Of a stretch of DNA of 20,463 nt, positions 7,996-16,011 are shown in pieces (positions within the stretch are counted from its first letter, which is position 1; each line of letters opens with the position of its first letter). The DNA comes from Gammaproteobacteria bacterium (GTDB lineage: Bacteria > Pseudomonadota > Gammaproteobacteria > Pseudomonadales > Pseudomonadaceae): the NCBI GenBank assembly GCA_012513235.1, contig JAAZCO010000412.1:1-20463 (forward strand), written 5' to 3'. The notes beneath the pieces were generated by a model. It did no database searches and was not told the origin of the DNA. It worked only from the letters and a program-made list of their open reading frames with translations. The translations under genes were made by a program, and so were the position numbers.

Positions 7996-8472
7996 CTAGG
8001 CCAAGCCTTGTAGTACCGCCAATTGCTCGCTAATACGCTGTGCATCTTCGGCACTGGCAGGCAACTGCGGACCGCCTTCTTGATAAAGCTGCAACAAACG
8101 CTGTAAAGCTAAAGGGTGCCCAGCACAACCAGCTAACTCCCACCAATGCGCCGCTTGTAAAGCATTAGCAGGCTCAGTTAAAGAGCCAGCTAAACTGTGT
8201 ACACCCAACTGATAGGCCGCTTTTGCATCGCCGGCTTGTGCAGCTAAACGCAGTAAACGCAAACCTTCATTTTTAGCAGCCATCCCCTGTCCACGGTGCA
8301 GCAACACATGGCCATAAAAGGCACGCGCCTCGACATCGTCATAGCGACTCATACGAGAAAAACGTTCTTGCATCCATTGCCAAACGCGAGGATTTTCAAC
8401 CGCCCAACGTTGATTAAATAACTTGCGAGCGATGCGATAGCCCATCTGTGTGCGCAATTTTGCCAATAACAT
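7996..8472 (-). CDS. Sel1-like repeat (SLR/TPR-type) protein
   Basis: A 158-residue soluble protein without signal peptide or membrane segment. After a basic N-terminal region (about 1-45), residues 47-135 read as helical repeats of Sel1 type: ARAFYGHVLLHRG, then LRLLRLAAQAGDAKAAYQLG, then ALQAAHWWELAGCAGHPLA. The alternating A-x-Y-x-L-G and W-x-x-x-A-x-x-G patterns are the family signature. Such repeats usually hold protein partners, but no partner can be named. GAGGTG lies 5 nt before the ATG at 8472. The start is only 2 bp beyond the stop of the preceding gene, so this is the last gene of a three-gene operon. Confidence 0.75.
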   Translation of the reverse strand: MLLAKLRTQMGYRIARKLFNQRWAVENPRVWQWMQERFSRMSRYDDVEARAFYGHVLLHRGQGMAAKNEGLRLLRLAAQAGDAKAAYQLGVHSLAGSLTEPANALQAAHWWELAGCAGHPLALQRLLQLYQEGGPQLPASAEDAQRISEQLAVLQGLA

Positions 8473-8474
8473 AG

Positions 8475-8843
8475 TTACACCTCTGGATAGTCAAATAAGT
8501 AGACACGCTCCAACTCAGCCTTGAGCCAAACGGCCACATTGGCTTCATCCAACCTACCAGTGAAAGCGCCAAGCTGAGTGACATATTGCATAAAACCAAG
8601 CTGCGGATGCGCTGGGCGCGCCTGACTGACCACCATGGCACTGCGCAACGGCCAACCCTGTGCATGATCAGCCTGAGCTAACTGCTCCAAGGCCTGAGCT
8701 AAACGACGCACACTCGGCGCTGGCAATTGTAAGAGCTCAATCACTTGGCGGTAAGTGATCACTGTACGCTGGCGTTGAGTCGTGGTTAACAGTTTTAATA
8801 AAGCCTGGGCTTGCTCAGCGGTTAGCGCTAAGTCTTTACTCAT
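8475..8843 (-). CDS. Conserved hypothetical protein, possible winged-helix fold
   Basis: A 122-residue protein that I do not recognise. It is leucine- and glutamine-rich and mostly helical. Residues 4-60 (alternating helices with TVITYRQVIELLQLPAPSVRRLAQALEQL) could be a winged helix-turn-helix, and the end (VWLKAELERVYLFDYPEV) is aromatic and acidic. There is no signal peptide, membrane segment or catalytic motif. I chose the ATG at 8843, which overlaps the upstream stop by 8 bp and has AGG 8 nt upstream; a GTG at 8861 is possible but less likely. Position suggests it works with the HTH protein before it and the Sel1-repeat protein after it. Confidence 0.7.
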   Translation of the reverse strand: MSKDLALTAEQAQALLKLLTTTQRQRTVITYRQVIELLQLPAPSVRRLAQALEQLAQADHAQGWPLRSAMVVSQARPAHPQLGFMQYVTQLGAFTGRLDEANVAVWLKAELERVYLFDYPEV

Positions 8844-9147
8844 CTTGCCAGCCTGACACACCTAATGCGCGAGCTAAGGTGCGCTTTAACACGTCACTGA
8901 CTTCACGCTCACCGCTTTCAATCATCTGTAAATAATGTGGACTGATACCAGCTTCACGCGCCACAGCTTCAACAGTCAAAGCTGCCTGCTCACGTAAGGC
9001 TTTTAATTCACGCAAATTGGCTAAGGTCGGCTGCTCGACAACTGCAGGTTTATCACGCCCAGCATCTTTAAGCAGTTGCTGATAATCATCCCAAGGTAAT
9101 ACGGCGTATTCAGCTTTTCCATCACGAGCAATCACTTGTACATTCAT
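8836..9147 (-). CDS. Small XRE-family HTH regulator with an antitoxin-like N-terminus
   Basis: A 103-residue protein. The C-terminal half is an XRE/Cro-CI helix-turn-helix: LRELKALREQAALTVEAVAREAGISPHYLQMIESGEREVSDVLKRTLARALGV (residues 45-97), with the expected Q/E at the turn and the SGER segment. The first 26 residues (MNVQVIARDGKAEYAVLPWDDYQQLL) resemble the N-terminal strand-helix of Phd/YefM or prlF-like antitoxins, where WxDYxxLL is common. It probably binds DNA as a dimer and may autoregulate. First gene of the operon 9147-7996. No toxin fold is recognisable in its two partners. The RBS is weak (GGA 8 nt upstream). Confidence 0.8.
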   Translation of the reverse strand: MNVQVIARDGKAEYAVLPWDDYQQLLKDAGRDKPAVVEQPTLANLRELKALREQAALTVEAVAREAGISPHYLQMIESGEREVSDVLKRTLARALGVSGWQDE

Positions 9148-9318
9148 TATACTGATCCAAAGTCATAAAATAATGGGCTTATACTACGCCACAGTGTCGC
9201 AAAACACATACTCACAGTAACGCGGCAGACATGTCACTGCTAAGTGAACGCAGCGCAGTGATGCCCGCACCCTACAGCAACAATAAGTGACTGAGATTAA
9301 AACCGCTGCGCACAAAGC

Positions 9319-9346
9319 AAAACGCCCCGCATAAGCAGGGCGTTAG
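9319..9346 (-). terminator. Rho-independent terminator of the FKBP gene
   Basis: On the minus strand AACGCCC (complement of 9338-9344) pairs with GGGCGTT (complement of 9321-9327). A short inner GC-ATAA-GC hairpin and a T-rich tail (complement of 9315-9322) complete it. It lies about 17 bp beyond the FKBP gene stop. The rest of 9148-9320 holds nothing I can call except the upstream region of the HTH operon. Confidence 0.8.
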
Positions 9347-9360
9347 TCATACAAACAAAC

Positions 9361-10134
9361 TTATTCTTCGATGGCTTCTGCAGTTTCTGCTGCTTCAAGA
9401 TCATCCGTTTCAGCTTCTTCTAATGTTTGTGGCTGCGCTGAACCCGCAATATCGAGCAACTCCACTTCAAACACTAAAGTTGAATTTGCTGGAATTTCTG
9501 GTGTTGGGCTTTGTGCGCCATAGGCCAATTCACTTGGAATATAGAACTTATATTTCTCGCCCACACTCATTAACTGCAGACCTTCAACCCAACCTGGGAT
9601 CACGCCGCCCACAGGAAACTCAACAGACTCGCCACGCTCAACTGAGCTATCAAACACTGTACCGTCAATTAAAGTACCAGTGTAGTGCACGCTCACCACG
9701 TCACTGACCTTAGGCTTAGCACCTTCAGCGCTGGTAATGACTTCATACTGCAAGCCCGACTCAGTCGCTTTCACGCCATCACGCTTCGCATTGTCAGCTA
9801 AGAAAGCCACGCCATCTTTTGCTGTCTTGTCATTCAAGGCAGACATACGCTCTTGCGCACGTGCTTGTAAGAAGCTGAATGCTTCCATCAACTCATCGTC
9901 ACTGAGACGCTGATCTTTTTTCGCCAAGGCATCTTCAATACCTAAGGCAACGGCTTGTGAATCTAAATCATCCATACCTTCTTGGCTGAGGTTTTTACCC
10001 ATGCTCAAACCAATACCGTAAGAGGCTTTCTGCGCTGGTGTTTTTAAATCAGAGCTGACTTTAGAGCCGCTATCACAACCGGCTAATACTAGAGTCAGTA
10101 CAGCAACCGAAGCCGCTAAACGATGTAACTTCAT
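9361..10134 (-). CDS. FKBP-type peptidyl-prolyl cis-trans isomerase lipoprotein (FkpA/FklB-like)
   Basis: A 257-residue periplasmic, lipid-anchored prolyl isomerase/chaperone. The signal peptide ends in lipobox LAGC with Cys20. Residues 30-110 are the helical FKBP_N dimerisation domain (TPAQKASYGIGLSMGKNLSQ) and 145-229 the FKBP catalytic domain (VSVHYTGTLIDGTVFDSS, FPVGGVIPGWVEGLQLM, IPSELAYGAQ, LVFEVELLDI). The residues lining the active-site pocket (Y, F, D, W, Y) are present. After the domain comes a 28-residue acidic tail (EEAETDDLEAAETAEAIEE), not needed for the fold. Asp and Gly follow the lipobox Cys; Asp at +2 would by E. coli rules favour inner-membrane retention, though Pseudomonas rules differ. 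RBS AAGGA lies 7 nt before the ATG. Confidence 0.92.
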   Translation of the reverse strand: MKLHRLAASVAVLTLVLAGCDSGSKVSSDLKTPAQKASYGIGLSMGKNLSQEGMDDLDSQAVALGIEDALAKKDQRLSDDELMEAFSFLQARAQERMSALNDKTAKDGVAFLADNAKRDGVKATESGLQYEVITSAEGAKPKVSDVVSVHYTGTLIDGTVFDSSVERGESVEFPVGGVIPGWVEGLQLMSVGEKYKFYIPSELAYGAQSPTPEIPANSTLVFEVELLDIAGSAQPQTLEEAETDDLEAAETAEAIEE

Positions 10135-10296
10135 TATAATGTCCTTGCCTTATGCCTTACGGCTTATGTGGAGTACAAAGGTTCTGATGTTAACAGTCGA
10201 CACTATGCACTGGCTACAGTCTTAAGAAGGTAAAAACGCAACTAAGTTCAATACTTTAGTGCCCAACAACTGCACAGCACACAGCACTTTATACAC

Positions 10297-11115
10297 TTAT
10301 AACTGCACAGGCTTGACCACTGCGCTACGCTCTGAAGGTCGACGCGCGCCTGCTACGATTTTATCAATGGCACGCGCTGCAGCGACCAAACCAAAGGTGG
10401 CAGTCATGGTCATGGCCGCACCGAAACCACCAGCGCAATTCAGCCGGACACCATCCCCGGCAAAGCTTTTACTGGCACACACCGTGCCGTCTGGATTGGG
10501 ATAGCGCAATTGCTCAGTGGAATACACACAAGGCACACTGTAATGACGGCCGAGTGTGCGGGAAAAATTATAATCACTGCGCAAAATAGAACGCACTTTG
10601 GCCGCGAGCGGATCATTAAAGGTTTTATTTAAGTCACCGACACGAATTTGTGTTGGGTCAATCTGCCCGCCAGCACCACCAGTGGTAATGATTTGAATTT
10701 TACGGCGCTTACACCAAGCAATCAGTGCAGCTTTGGCTTGCACGCTGTCAATACAATCCACCACAAAATCTAAATCTTGGCTGATGTACTCAGCCATGGT
10801 GTCTTGGCTGACAAAATCGGCAATGGCATGCACTGTGCAGGCTGGGTTAATCGCCAATAAGCGCTGCGCCATCACCTCGACTTTCGCCTGCCCGACCGTA
10901 TCGGTTAGGGTATGGGCTTGACGATTGATATTGGTAATGCAGATATCATCCAAGTCGAATAATGAAATCTCACCCACACCTGAACGCGCTAAAGCTTCAG
11001 CGGCCCACGAGCCCACCCCGCCGATACCCACCACAGCAACATGCGCTTGCTCTAAGCGTTGCAAGCCCTCGACCCCATACAGGCGCGCAATGCCGCCAAA
11101 CCGTAAATCATCCAT
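10297..11115 (-). CDS. tcdA: tRNA threonylcarbamoyladenosine dehydratase TcdA
   Basis: E1-like ThiF-family enzyme of 272 residues (E. coli TcdA/CsdL has 268). It uses ATP to cyclise t6A37 of ANN-decoding tRNAs to ct6A. Visible features are the nucleotide loop GIGGVGSWAAEALARSG (residues 30-46), DLDDICITNINRQ (53-65) with the adenylate-binding Asp and Arg, VVDCIDSVQAKAAL, and the C-terminal TFGLVAAARAI helix. The ATG at 11115 has GAGG 7 nt upstream. It is divergent from rlmA, so two translation-related RNA-modification genes share one 197-bp upstream region. No csdA/csdE partner lies nearby. No obvious terminator follows. Confidence 0.94.
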   Translation of the reverse strand: MDDLRFGGIARLYGVEGLQRLEQAHVAVVGIGGVGSWAAEALARSGVGEISLFDLDDICITNINRQAHTLTDTVGQAKVEVMAQRLLAINPACTVHAIADFVSQDTMAEYISQDLDFVVDCIDSVQAKAALIAWCKRRKIQIITTGGAGGQIDPTQIRVGDLNKTFNDPLAAKVRSILRSDYNFSRTLGRHYSVPCVYSTEQLRYPNPDGTVCASKSFAGDGVRLNCAGGFGAAMTMTATFGLVAAARAIDKIVAGARRPSERSAVVKPVQL

Positions 11116-11312
11116 CAGACAACCTCAAAAAAATCGCTGCCATATTCTAGCAGTATTCCCAGCAGCGCTTACAAAACACAGGCCTTTTCACTACACTGTA
11201 GGCATAATTGAGTGACGTACTGAGCGTTACACTGCGCCACAACATCTTCATAACGTGCAGTGATCTGCATATTTTACTTATATTCTTCTTAATCTAAGGT
11301 TCGGTGACTGGC

Positions 11313-12122
11313 ATGCTTACTTGTCCCATCTGCCAATCGGCACTGACTGCGCACGACAACAGCTTACGTTGCATCTTTGGCCACAATTTTGACCGCGCCA
11401 AACAAGGTTATATCAATTTATTACCCGTCCAACATAAAAACAGCCGCGCACCAGGGGATAACCCTGCGATGGTGCAAGCGCGCCGAGACTTCCTTTCTGC
11501 AGGCCATTACGCGCCATTAGCGCAACGCTTTGCCACGCTGATGCACGAGCGCCAGCCGCGAAAATGGTTGGATATTGGCTGCGGTGAAGGCTATTACACC
11601 GAGCATATCGCGCAAGCCCTGCCTGACAGTCAAGGTTATGCCTTAGATATCTCGCGTGAAGCAGTCAAGCAAGCCTGTAAACGTGACGCCAAGACCGAAT
11701 GGATTGTGGCGAGCATGGCGCGCCTGCCTTTAGCCAGCAACAGTTGCCAAGCGGTGGCAAGTATTTTCAGCCCGCTGGATTGGTCAGAAGCCCAGCGCGT
11801 GTTAGCACCCGGCGGCGCATTGCTGCGCATGGGACCCACCAGCGATCACCTGATTGAACTGCGCGAACATCTGTATGACGAAGTACGCGATTACGATGAC
11901 AGCAAGCACCTGCAATTAATCCCTGAGGGTATGCGACAAATTCACAGTGAAACTTTATATTTCACTATGACCTTGGATGATGCGCAAGACCGTAGCAATT
12001 TACTGGCGATGACCCCGCATGGCTGGCGTGCTAGCGCCGAAAAACGTGCAGCGGTTATTGATAAAACACTCACCACCACCGTGGCGATTCGCTACGACTG
12101 GATCGAGAAACTGGAAGACTAA
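11313..12122 (+). CDS. rlmA: 23S rRNA (guanine(745)-N(1))-methyltransferase RlmA
   Basis: Methylates N1 of G745 in helix 35 of 23S rRNA using S-adenosylmethionine. The 269-residue length equals E. coli RlmA. The N-terminal zinc ribbon has Cys4, Cys7, Cys20 and His24 (CPIC, LRC, GH), followed by the family block QGYINLLPVQHK (31-42). The SAM-binding motif is WLDIGCGEGYY (85-95), then YALDISREAVKQA. I chose the ATG at 11313 with GGTGA 5 nt upstream; a GTG at 11304 is in frame but leaves the zinc ribbon an unusual distance from the start. The next gene starts 4 bp after the stop, so the two are coupled. Confidence 0.94.
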   Translation: MLTCPICQSALTAHDNSLRCIFGHNFDRAKQGYINLLPVQHKNSRAPGDNPAMVQARRDFLSAGHYAPLAQRFATLMHERQPRKWLDIGCGEGYYTEHIAQALPDSQGYALDISREAVKQACKRDAKTEWIVASMARLPLASNSCQAVASIFSPLDWSEAQRVLAPGGALLRMGPTSDHLIELREHLYDEVRDYDDSKHLQLIPEGMRQIHSETLYFTMTLDDAQDRSNLLAMTPHGWRASAEKRAAVIDKTLTTTVAIRYDWIEKLED

Positions 12123-12125
12123 AGC

Positions 12126-12500
12126 ATGCGCCAACCTGATATTGAAATTTACCTCAAAGATATAGACCGCACAGCCATCACAACTTGGCTGGAATCAGCC
12201 CTCAATGCACCTTGTGTATGGCAGGAAAAAGGCCGAGTTTCACGCTGCGAGTGTGCTGGCATTCCTGTGGTGTGGTTTGAAAAAGCTGTGGGCAAATGGC
12301 ATAGCCTGTTACTGGAAAGCGCCAGTACACCCTGGGCTGATGATACCCAATGCGCACTCGCTGCGGCTGCAGCACTGCAAACCAATGTGCGCTGCGCTCC
12401 AGGCAGCTGGCAAGAAGCTGACGGTGACAGTAATGTTGATCAGTGGCTCAGTGTCAGTGCCGACGGTAGCGTTGAAAGCATTGTTTGGCATACTTCTTAA
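12126..12500 (+). CDS. Conserved hypothetical protein coupled to rlmA
   Basis: A 124-residue acidic soluble protein that I cannot assign to a family. It starts MRQPDIEIYLKDIDRTAITTWLE and ends DGSVESIVWHTS. The predicted pattern is alpha/beta with no signal peptide, membrane segment or known catalytic motif. Three cysteines (residues 30, 41 and 43) lie early; a CxC (RCECAG) might be chance. GGAAG inside the end of rlmA is 8 nt before its ATG, and the 3-bp gap to rlmA indicates co-expression. The frame is free of stops over the full length, and the next gene begins 18 bp later with its own RBS. Confidence 0.7.
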   Translation: MRQPDIEIYLKDIDRTAITTWLESALNAPCVWQEKGRVSRCECAGIPVVWFEKAVGKWHSLLLESASTPWADDTQCALAAAAALQTNVRCAPGSWQEADGDSNVDQWLSVSADGSVESIVWHTS

Positions 12501-12518
12501 GCTATTGCAGGATATGTT

Positions 12519-13394
12519 ATGCGCTGGAAAAAAGGACGCCGCAGTGACAATGTCGTCGATCAACGCGGTAAAAGTGGCGGTATCGGCGGCAAAGGCATCA
12601 GCCTCGCAGCCGTAGCAGTGATCGTAGTGATGGGTTTGATCAGCGGCCAAGATCCAATGCAAATTGTCGGTCAGGTTGCCACGCAAGTCATGCAGCAAGG
12701 CGGCATCAATACCGGTGCATCGACCCCACAACAAGCCGCACCGCGCAATGATGAGCAAACTGAGTTTGTACGCGCCATTTTGGGTGATACCGAAGACACT
12801 TGGCGCACACTGTTTCGCCAGGCTGGCAAAAGCTATAAAGACCCAACCTTAGTGCTGTTTAACGGTAGCGTACGTTCCGCCTGTGGCTCTGCTGATTCGG
12901 CTGTAGGCCCATTTTATTGTCCTGCTGATCAGCAAGTGTATTTAGATCTGTCGTTTTTTAAAGAAATGGAACAACGTTTTGCCGCCACCGGTGAATTTGC
13001 CCAAGCCTATGTGATTGCCCATGAAGTGGGCCATCACGTACAAACTTTACTGGGTATTTCTGCGCGGGTTCACTCAGCCCGTCAGCGCGGCGAACGTGTC
13101 ACAGGGGATAACGGCTTACTGGTACGCCAAGAGTTACAAGCCGACTGCTTTGCTGGGGTTTGGGCGCATCATGCCCAGCAACGTCATGCTTGGCTGGAGC
13201 CTGGTGATTTAAAAGATGCCCTCAATGCTGCCCGTGCGATTGGCGATGACCGCTTGCAACAACAAGCGCGCGGCCATGTGGTGCCGGATTCTTTTACCCA
13301 CGGCACATCGGCGCAACGCGAGCGCTGGTTTAACCACGGCTACCGCACCGGTGCAGCCAATCAATGCGATACCTTTGCAGCACAGCAACTTTAA
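12519..13394 (+). CDS. ypfJ: YpfJ/KPN_02809-family neutral zinc metallopeptidase
   Basis: Membrane-anchored zinc-protease-like protein of 291 residues. It begins with the family's typical basic leader (MRWKKGRRSDNVVDQRG), then a glycine-rich stretch and one membrane helix (about 28-42). The zinc site is HEVGHH (HExxH, residues 168-172) with a downstream QELQADCFAGVWAH (204-217) supplying the third ligand Glu205. Cysteines at about 122 and 134 could form a disulphide outside the cytoplasm. RBS AGGA is 6 nt before the ATG. The substrate is unknown in the whole family. The E. coli name is used because the architecture matches throughout. Confidence 0.92.
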   Translation: MRWKKGRRSDNVVDQRGKSGGIGGKGISLAAVAVIVVMGLISGQDPMQIVGQVATQVMQQGGINTGASTPQQAAPRNDEQTEFVRAILGDTEDTWRTLFRQAGKSYKDPTLVLFNGSVRSACGSADSAVGPFYCPADQQVYLDLSFFKEMEQRFAATGEFAQAYVIAHEVGHHVQTLLGISARVHSARQRGERVTGDNGLLVRQELQADCFAGVWAHHAQQRHAWLEPGDLKDALNAARAIGDDRLQQQARGHVVPDSFTHGTSAQRERWFNHGYRTGAANQCDTFAAQQL

Positions 13395-13455
13395 TCTGCC
13401 TTAATTAGGCATGGCTGTGCTGACTCAATACACAACTTAAACCCTTGGAGAGTTT

Positions 13456-15063
13456 ATGCTGATTTTCTTACGTTACGCTTTATTTGCCGTTGCTATTATC
13501 GGTAGTTTAGCCACCTTGCAAATGGCTTTGCACAACCCTTGGTGGTTATTGTTAAGCCCTATTTTTATCGCTTTAACTATCGTTGGTATTGTTGATATTC
13601 GCCAAACCCACTCAACTTTACGACGCAATTACCCGATTGCTGCGCACATCCGCTTTATTTTTGAAGAGCTGCGCCCGATGTTGCGCCAGTACATCGTGGA
13701 AGCGGATGATGACGAAGTTCCGTTCTCGCACGACCAGCGCTCACTGGTCTACCAGCGTGCTAAGTCCGAGTTGGAAACCCGTGCCTTTGGTACCGAGAAA
13801 AACGTTTACAACACCCGTTACGAGTGGATTAACCACTCCATCAGCCCAACCAAGCTGCATGATAATAACTTCCGCGTAGAAATTGGCGGACCTGATTGCA
13901 AACAGCCCTACTCGGCAAGCATCTTTAATATCTCCGCAATGAGCTTTGGGTCACTGTCGCCCAATGCCATTCGCGCACTGAATAAAGGTGCGCGTTTAGG
14001 TCAGTTTTACCATGACACCGGTGAAGGCTCGATTTCCAGCTATCACCGCGAACAAGGTGGCGATATGGTCTGGGAGCTGGGTTCTGGCTATTTTGGTGCT
14101 CGCAATGATGATGGCACCTTCAGCCCCGAACGCTTTGCCGAGCGCGCGACGCTTGAGCAAGTAAAAATGATTGAGCTGAAGCTGTCTCAAGGTGCCAAGC
14201 CCGGTCATGGCGGCATGCTACCCGGCGCTAAAGTCAATGCTGAAATCGCTAGCACTCGCGGTGTTCCTGAAGGCCAAGACTGTATATCACCGGCCTCACA
14301 CTCAGCCTTCTCCACGCCTGAAGAATTACTGCATTTTATTGCGCAATTGCGTGATTTATCTGGCGGTAAACCTACTGGCTTTAAACTGGCGATTGGTCAC
14401 CCGTGGGAGTGGTTTGCTATTGCTAAAGCCATGCTCAGCACTGGCATCACTCCTGATTTTATCGTGGTGGACGGCGCTGAAGGTGGCACCGGTGCCGCAC
14501 CGCTGGAGTTTGCTGATCATATCGGCACACCCATGCGCGAAGGCTTGATGCTGGTACACAACACCTTAGTGGGCTTGAATTTACGCGACAAGATTAAGAT
14601 TGGTGCCGCCGGTAAAATTATCACGGCCTTTGATATCGCCCGTACCTTAGCCCTCGGCGCAGACTGGTGTAACTCAGCGCGTGGCTTTATGTTTGCCTTG
14701 GGTTGCATTCAATCGCAATCGTGCCACACCGACCGCTGCCCAACCGGTATTGCCACTCAGGATGAAAAACGCTGGAAAGGTTTGGATGTACCGGACAAAG
14801 CCGTGCGTGTGCAGCATTTCCATGCGCGCACAGTGGCCACTTTGCGCGAACTGGTTGAGGCCGCTGGCTTACAACACCCAAGCGAGTTAGGTCCTGAGCA
14901 TATTATTCGCCGCGTGTCACCCACTCTAGTGCGCTCTCTGGGTACCCTGCATCCCTACTTAGAAGCGGGTGACTTGCTTAATCCTGAGCGTCAACCAGAG
15001 CATATTGTGTTCCAACGCTTCTGGGCTGGGGCGCGCCCTGATACCTTTGCTTTTACTCAGTAA
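13456..15063 (+). CDS. FMN-binding glutamate-synthase-like protein, membrane-anchored
   Basis: A 535-residue protein with the central FMN/glutamate-synthase (GltB-type) barrel and no glutaminase domain. Two N-terminal membrane helices (about 1-22 and 28-47) anchor it. The barrel shows SFGSLSPNAIRALNKGA, HDTGEGSISSYH, QGAKPGHGG, VVDGAEGGTGAAP and GAAGKIITAFDIARTLALGAD, the FMN-phosphate and 2-oxoglutarate site blocks. The 3Fe-4S cysteines are Cys417, Cys423 and Cys428 (C-x5-C-x4-C), the same spacing as in glutamate synthase. Without glutaminase it cannot be a full GOGAT; the reaction of such stand-alone forms is not established. RBS GGAG is 5 nt before the ATG. It is followed by a bidirectional terminator. 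Confidence 0.92.
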   Translation: MLIFLRYALFAVAIIGSLATLQMALHNPWWLLLSPIFIALTIVGIVDIRQTHSTLRRNYPIAAHIRFIFEELRPMLRQYIVEADDDEVPFSHDQRSLVYQRAKSELETRAFGTEKNVYNTRYEWINHSISPTKLHDNNFRVEIGGPDCKQPYSASIFNISAMSFGSLSPNAIRALNKGARLGQFYHDTGEGSISSYHREQGGDMVWELGSGYFGARNDDGTFSPERFAERATLEQVKMIELKLSQGAKPGHGGMLPGAKVNAEIASTRGVPEGQDCISPASHSAFSTPEELLHFIAQLRDLSGGKPTGFKLAIGHPWEWFAIAKAMLSTGITPDFIVVDGAEGGTGAAPLEFADHIGTPMREGLMLVHNTLVGLNLRDKIKIGAAGKIITAFDIARTLALGADWCNSARGFMFALGCIQSQSCHTDRCPTGIATQDEKRWKGLDVPDKAVRVQHFHARTVATLRELVEAAGLQHPSELGPEHIIRRVSPTLVRSLGTLHPYLEAGDLLNPERQPEHIVFQRFWAGARPDTFAFTQ

Positions 15064-15067
15064 TTAA

Positions 15068-15105
15068 GCAATAAAAAACGGCCTCTCGGGGCCGTTTTTT
15101 ATTGC
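15068..15105. terminator. Bidirectional rho-independent terminator
   Basis: A perfect 16-bp inverted repeat, 15068-15083 against 15090-15105, with core CGGCC/GGCCG flanked by six A's on the left and six T's on the right. It therefore terminates the glutamate-synthase-like gene rightwards and cheR leftwards. It starts 5 bp after one stop codon and ends 16 bp from the other. Confidence 0.95.
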
Positions 15106-15120
15106 ACTGCACTCGGCAAA

Positions 15121-15948
15121 TTACTTGGCTTGATAAATAATACCCGGGCTGCATTGCACCATGCTGTACAACTCAGGTAAGCCATTAAGTGCCTCTGAAG
15201 CACCTAAAATCAAATAACCACCGGGCTTTAGCGTGGCGTGAATACGCGTTAATATGTCTTTCTTGGCTTCAGGTGAGAAGTAAATTAATACATTTCGGCA
15301 AAACACCACATCAAACTTGCCTAAACCTGCATAGCTATCAAGCAAGTTTCCCAGGCGAAACTCAATACGATTTTTAATAGCTTGCTTAACTTTCCAAGTA
15401 TTAGCTGGCGTTTTATCAAAATACGTATCTAAACGCTCACGTGATAAACCACGAGCAATGGCTAAACTATCGTACTCACCTTCTTTACATGCTTGCAGCA
15501 TTGAAGGTGATAAATCGGTTGCGACTATCTGTACTGCCGCTTTGCCTTGACCTAAGTTAGCTCGATCATACTCATCTACCGTCATCGACAATGAATACGG
15601 TTCTTGACCCGAAGAACATGCCGCTGACCAAATACGTAGACGCTGACCGGGCTGTTTTTTCAGCAATTCGGGCAACACTTTATTTTTCATAATGGCAAAA
15701 GGAAAGGTATCTCTAAACCACAAGGTCTCGTTCGTAGTCATCGCATCCACGACTTGTTCTTGTAGCAGACCGCGTGGCTGTGCTTGCATGCGCGTCATCA
15801 GTTCAGTCAATGATTTAATGCCATGCTCTTCCTGTAGCTTTTTTAAGCGACTAGTCACTAAATACTGCTTATTATCCCCTAAGACAATCCCTGATTTTTT
15901 TTCAAGAAACTCTCTAAATACATTAAATTCTGCTGGTGAGACCGACAC
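15121..15948 (-). CDS. cheR: Chemotaxis protein methyltransferase CheR
   Basis: Transfers methyl groups from SAM to glutamates of chemoreceptors (MCPs) at the cell pole, counteracting CheB. The 275-residue protein has the N-terminal helical CheR_N domain (residues 3-60), then VVDAMTTNETLWFRD (67-81), SAM motif WSAACSSGQEPYS (107-119), ATDLSPSMLQAC and FDVVFCRNVLIYFSPEA. It ends in GIIYQAK. RBS AAGG is 6 nt before the ATG. It follows cheV by 63 bp on the same strand, matching the Pseudomonas cheV-cheR pair. That gap holds a small GTGCT/AGCAC hairpin that may attenuate read-through. No flgB follows, unlike in some Pseudomonas species. Confidence 0.96.
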   Translation of the reverse strand: MSVSPAEFNVFREFLEKKSGIVLGDNKQYLVTSRLKKLQEEHGIKSLTELMTRMQAQPRGLLQEQVVDAMTTNETLWFRDTFPFAIMKNKVLPELLKKQPGQRLRIWSAACSSGQEPYSLSMTVDEYDRANLGQGKAAVQIVATDLSPSMLQACKEGEYDSLAIARGLSRERLDTYFDKTPANTWKVKQAIKNRIEFRLGNLLDSYAGLGKFDVVFCRNVLIYFSPEAKKDILTRIHATLKPGGYLILGASEALNGLPELYSMVQCSPGIIYQAK

Positions 15949-16011
15949 ATTGACCGCCTTTTAAAATAGCTCTTAAAATGTGCTCAACATAGCACTTTAT
16001 ATGCCGCTTAA

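Noticed and set aside
10135..10296. Gap between tcdA and the FKBP gene as a small RNA or terminator
   Set aside because: Only short, imperfect repeats (TGCACAG-type) and no hairpin with a T-tract; probably just the FKBP upstream region.
12309..12758. 149-residue minus-strand open frame across the unknown gene and ypfJ
   Set aside because: It lies opposite two well-supported plus-strand genes and has no RBS or domain.
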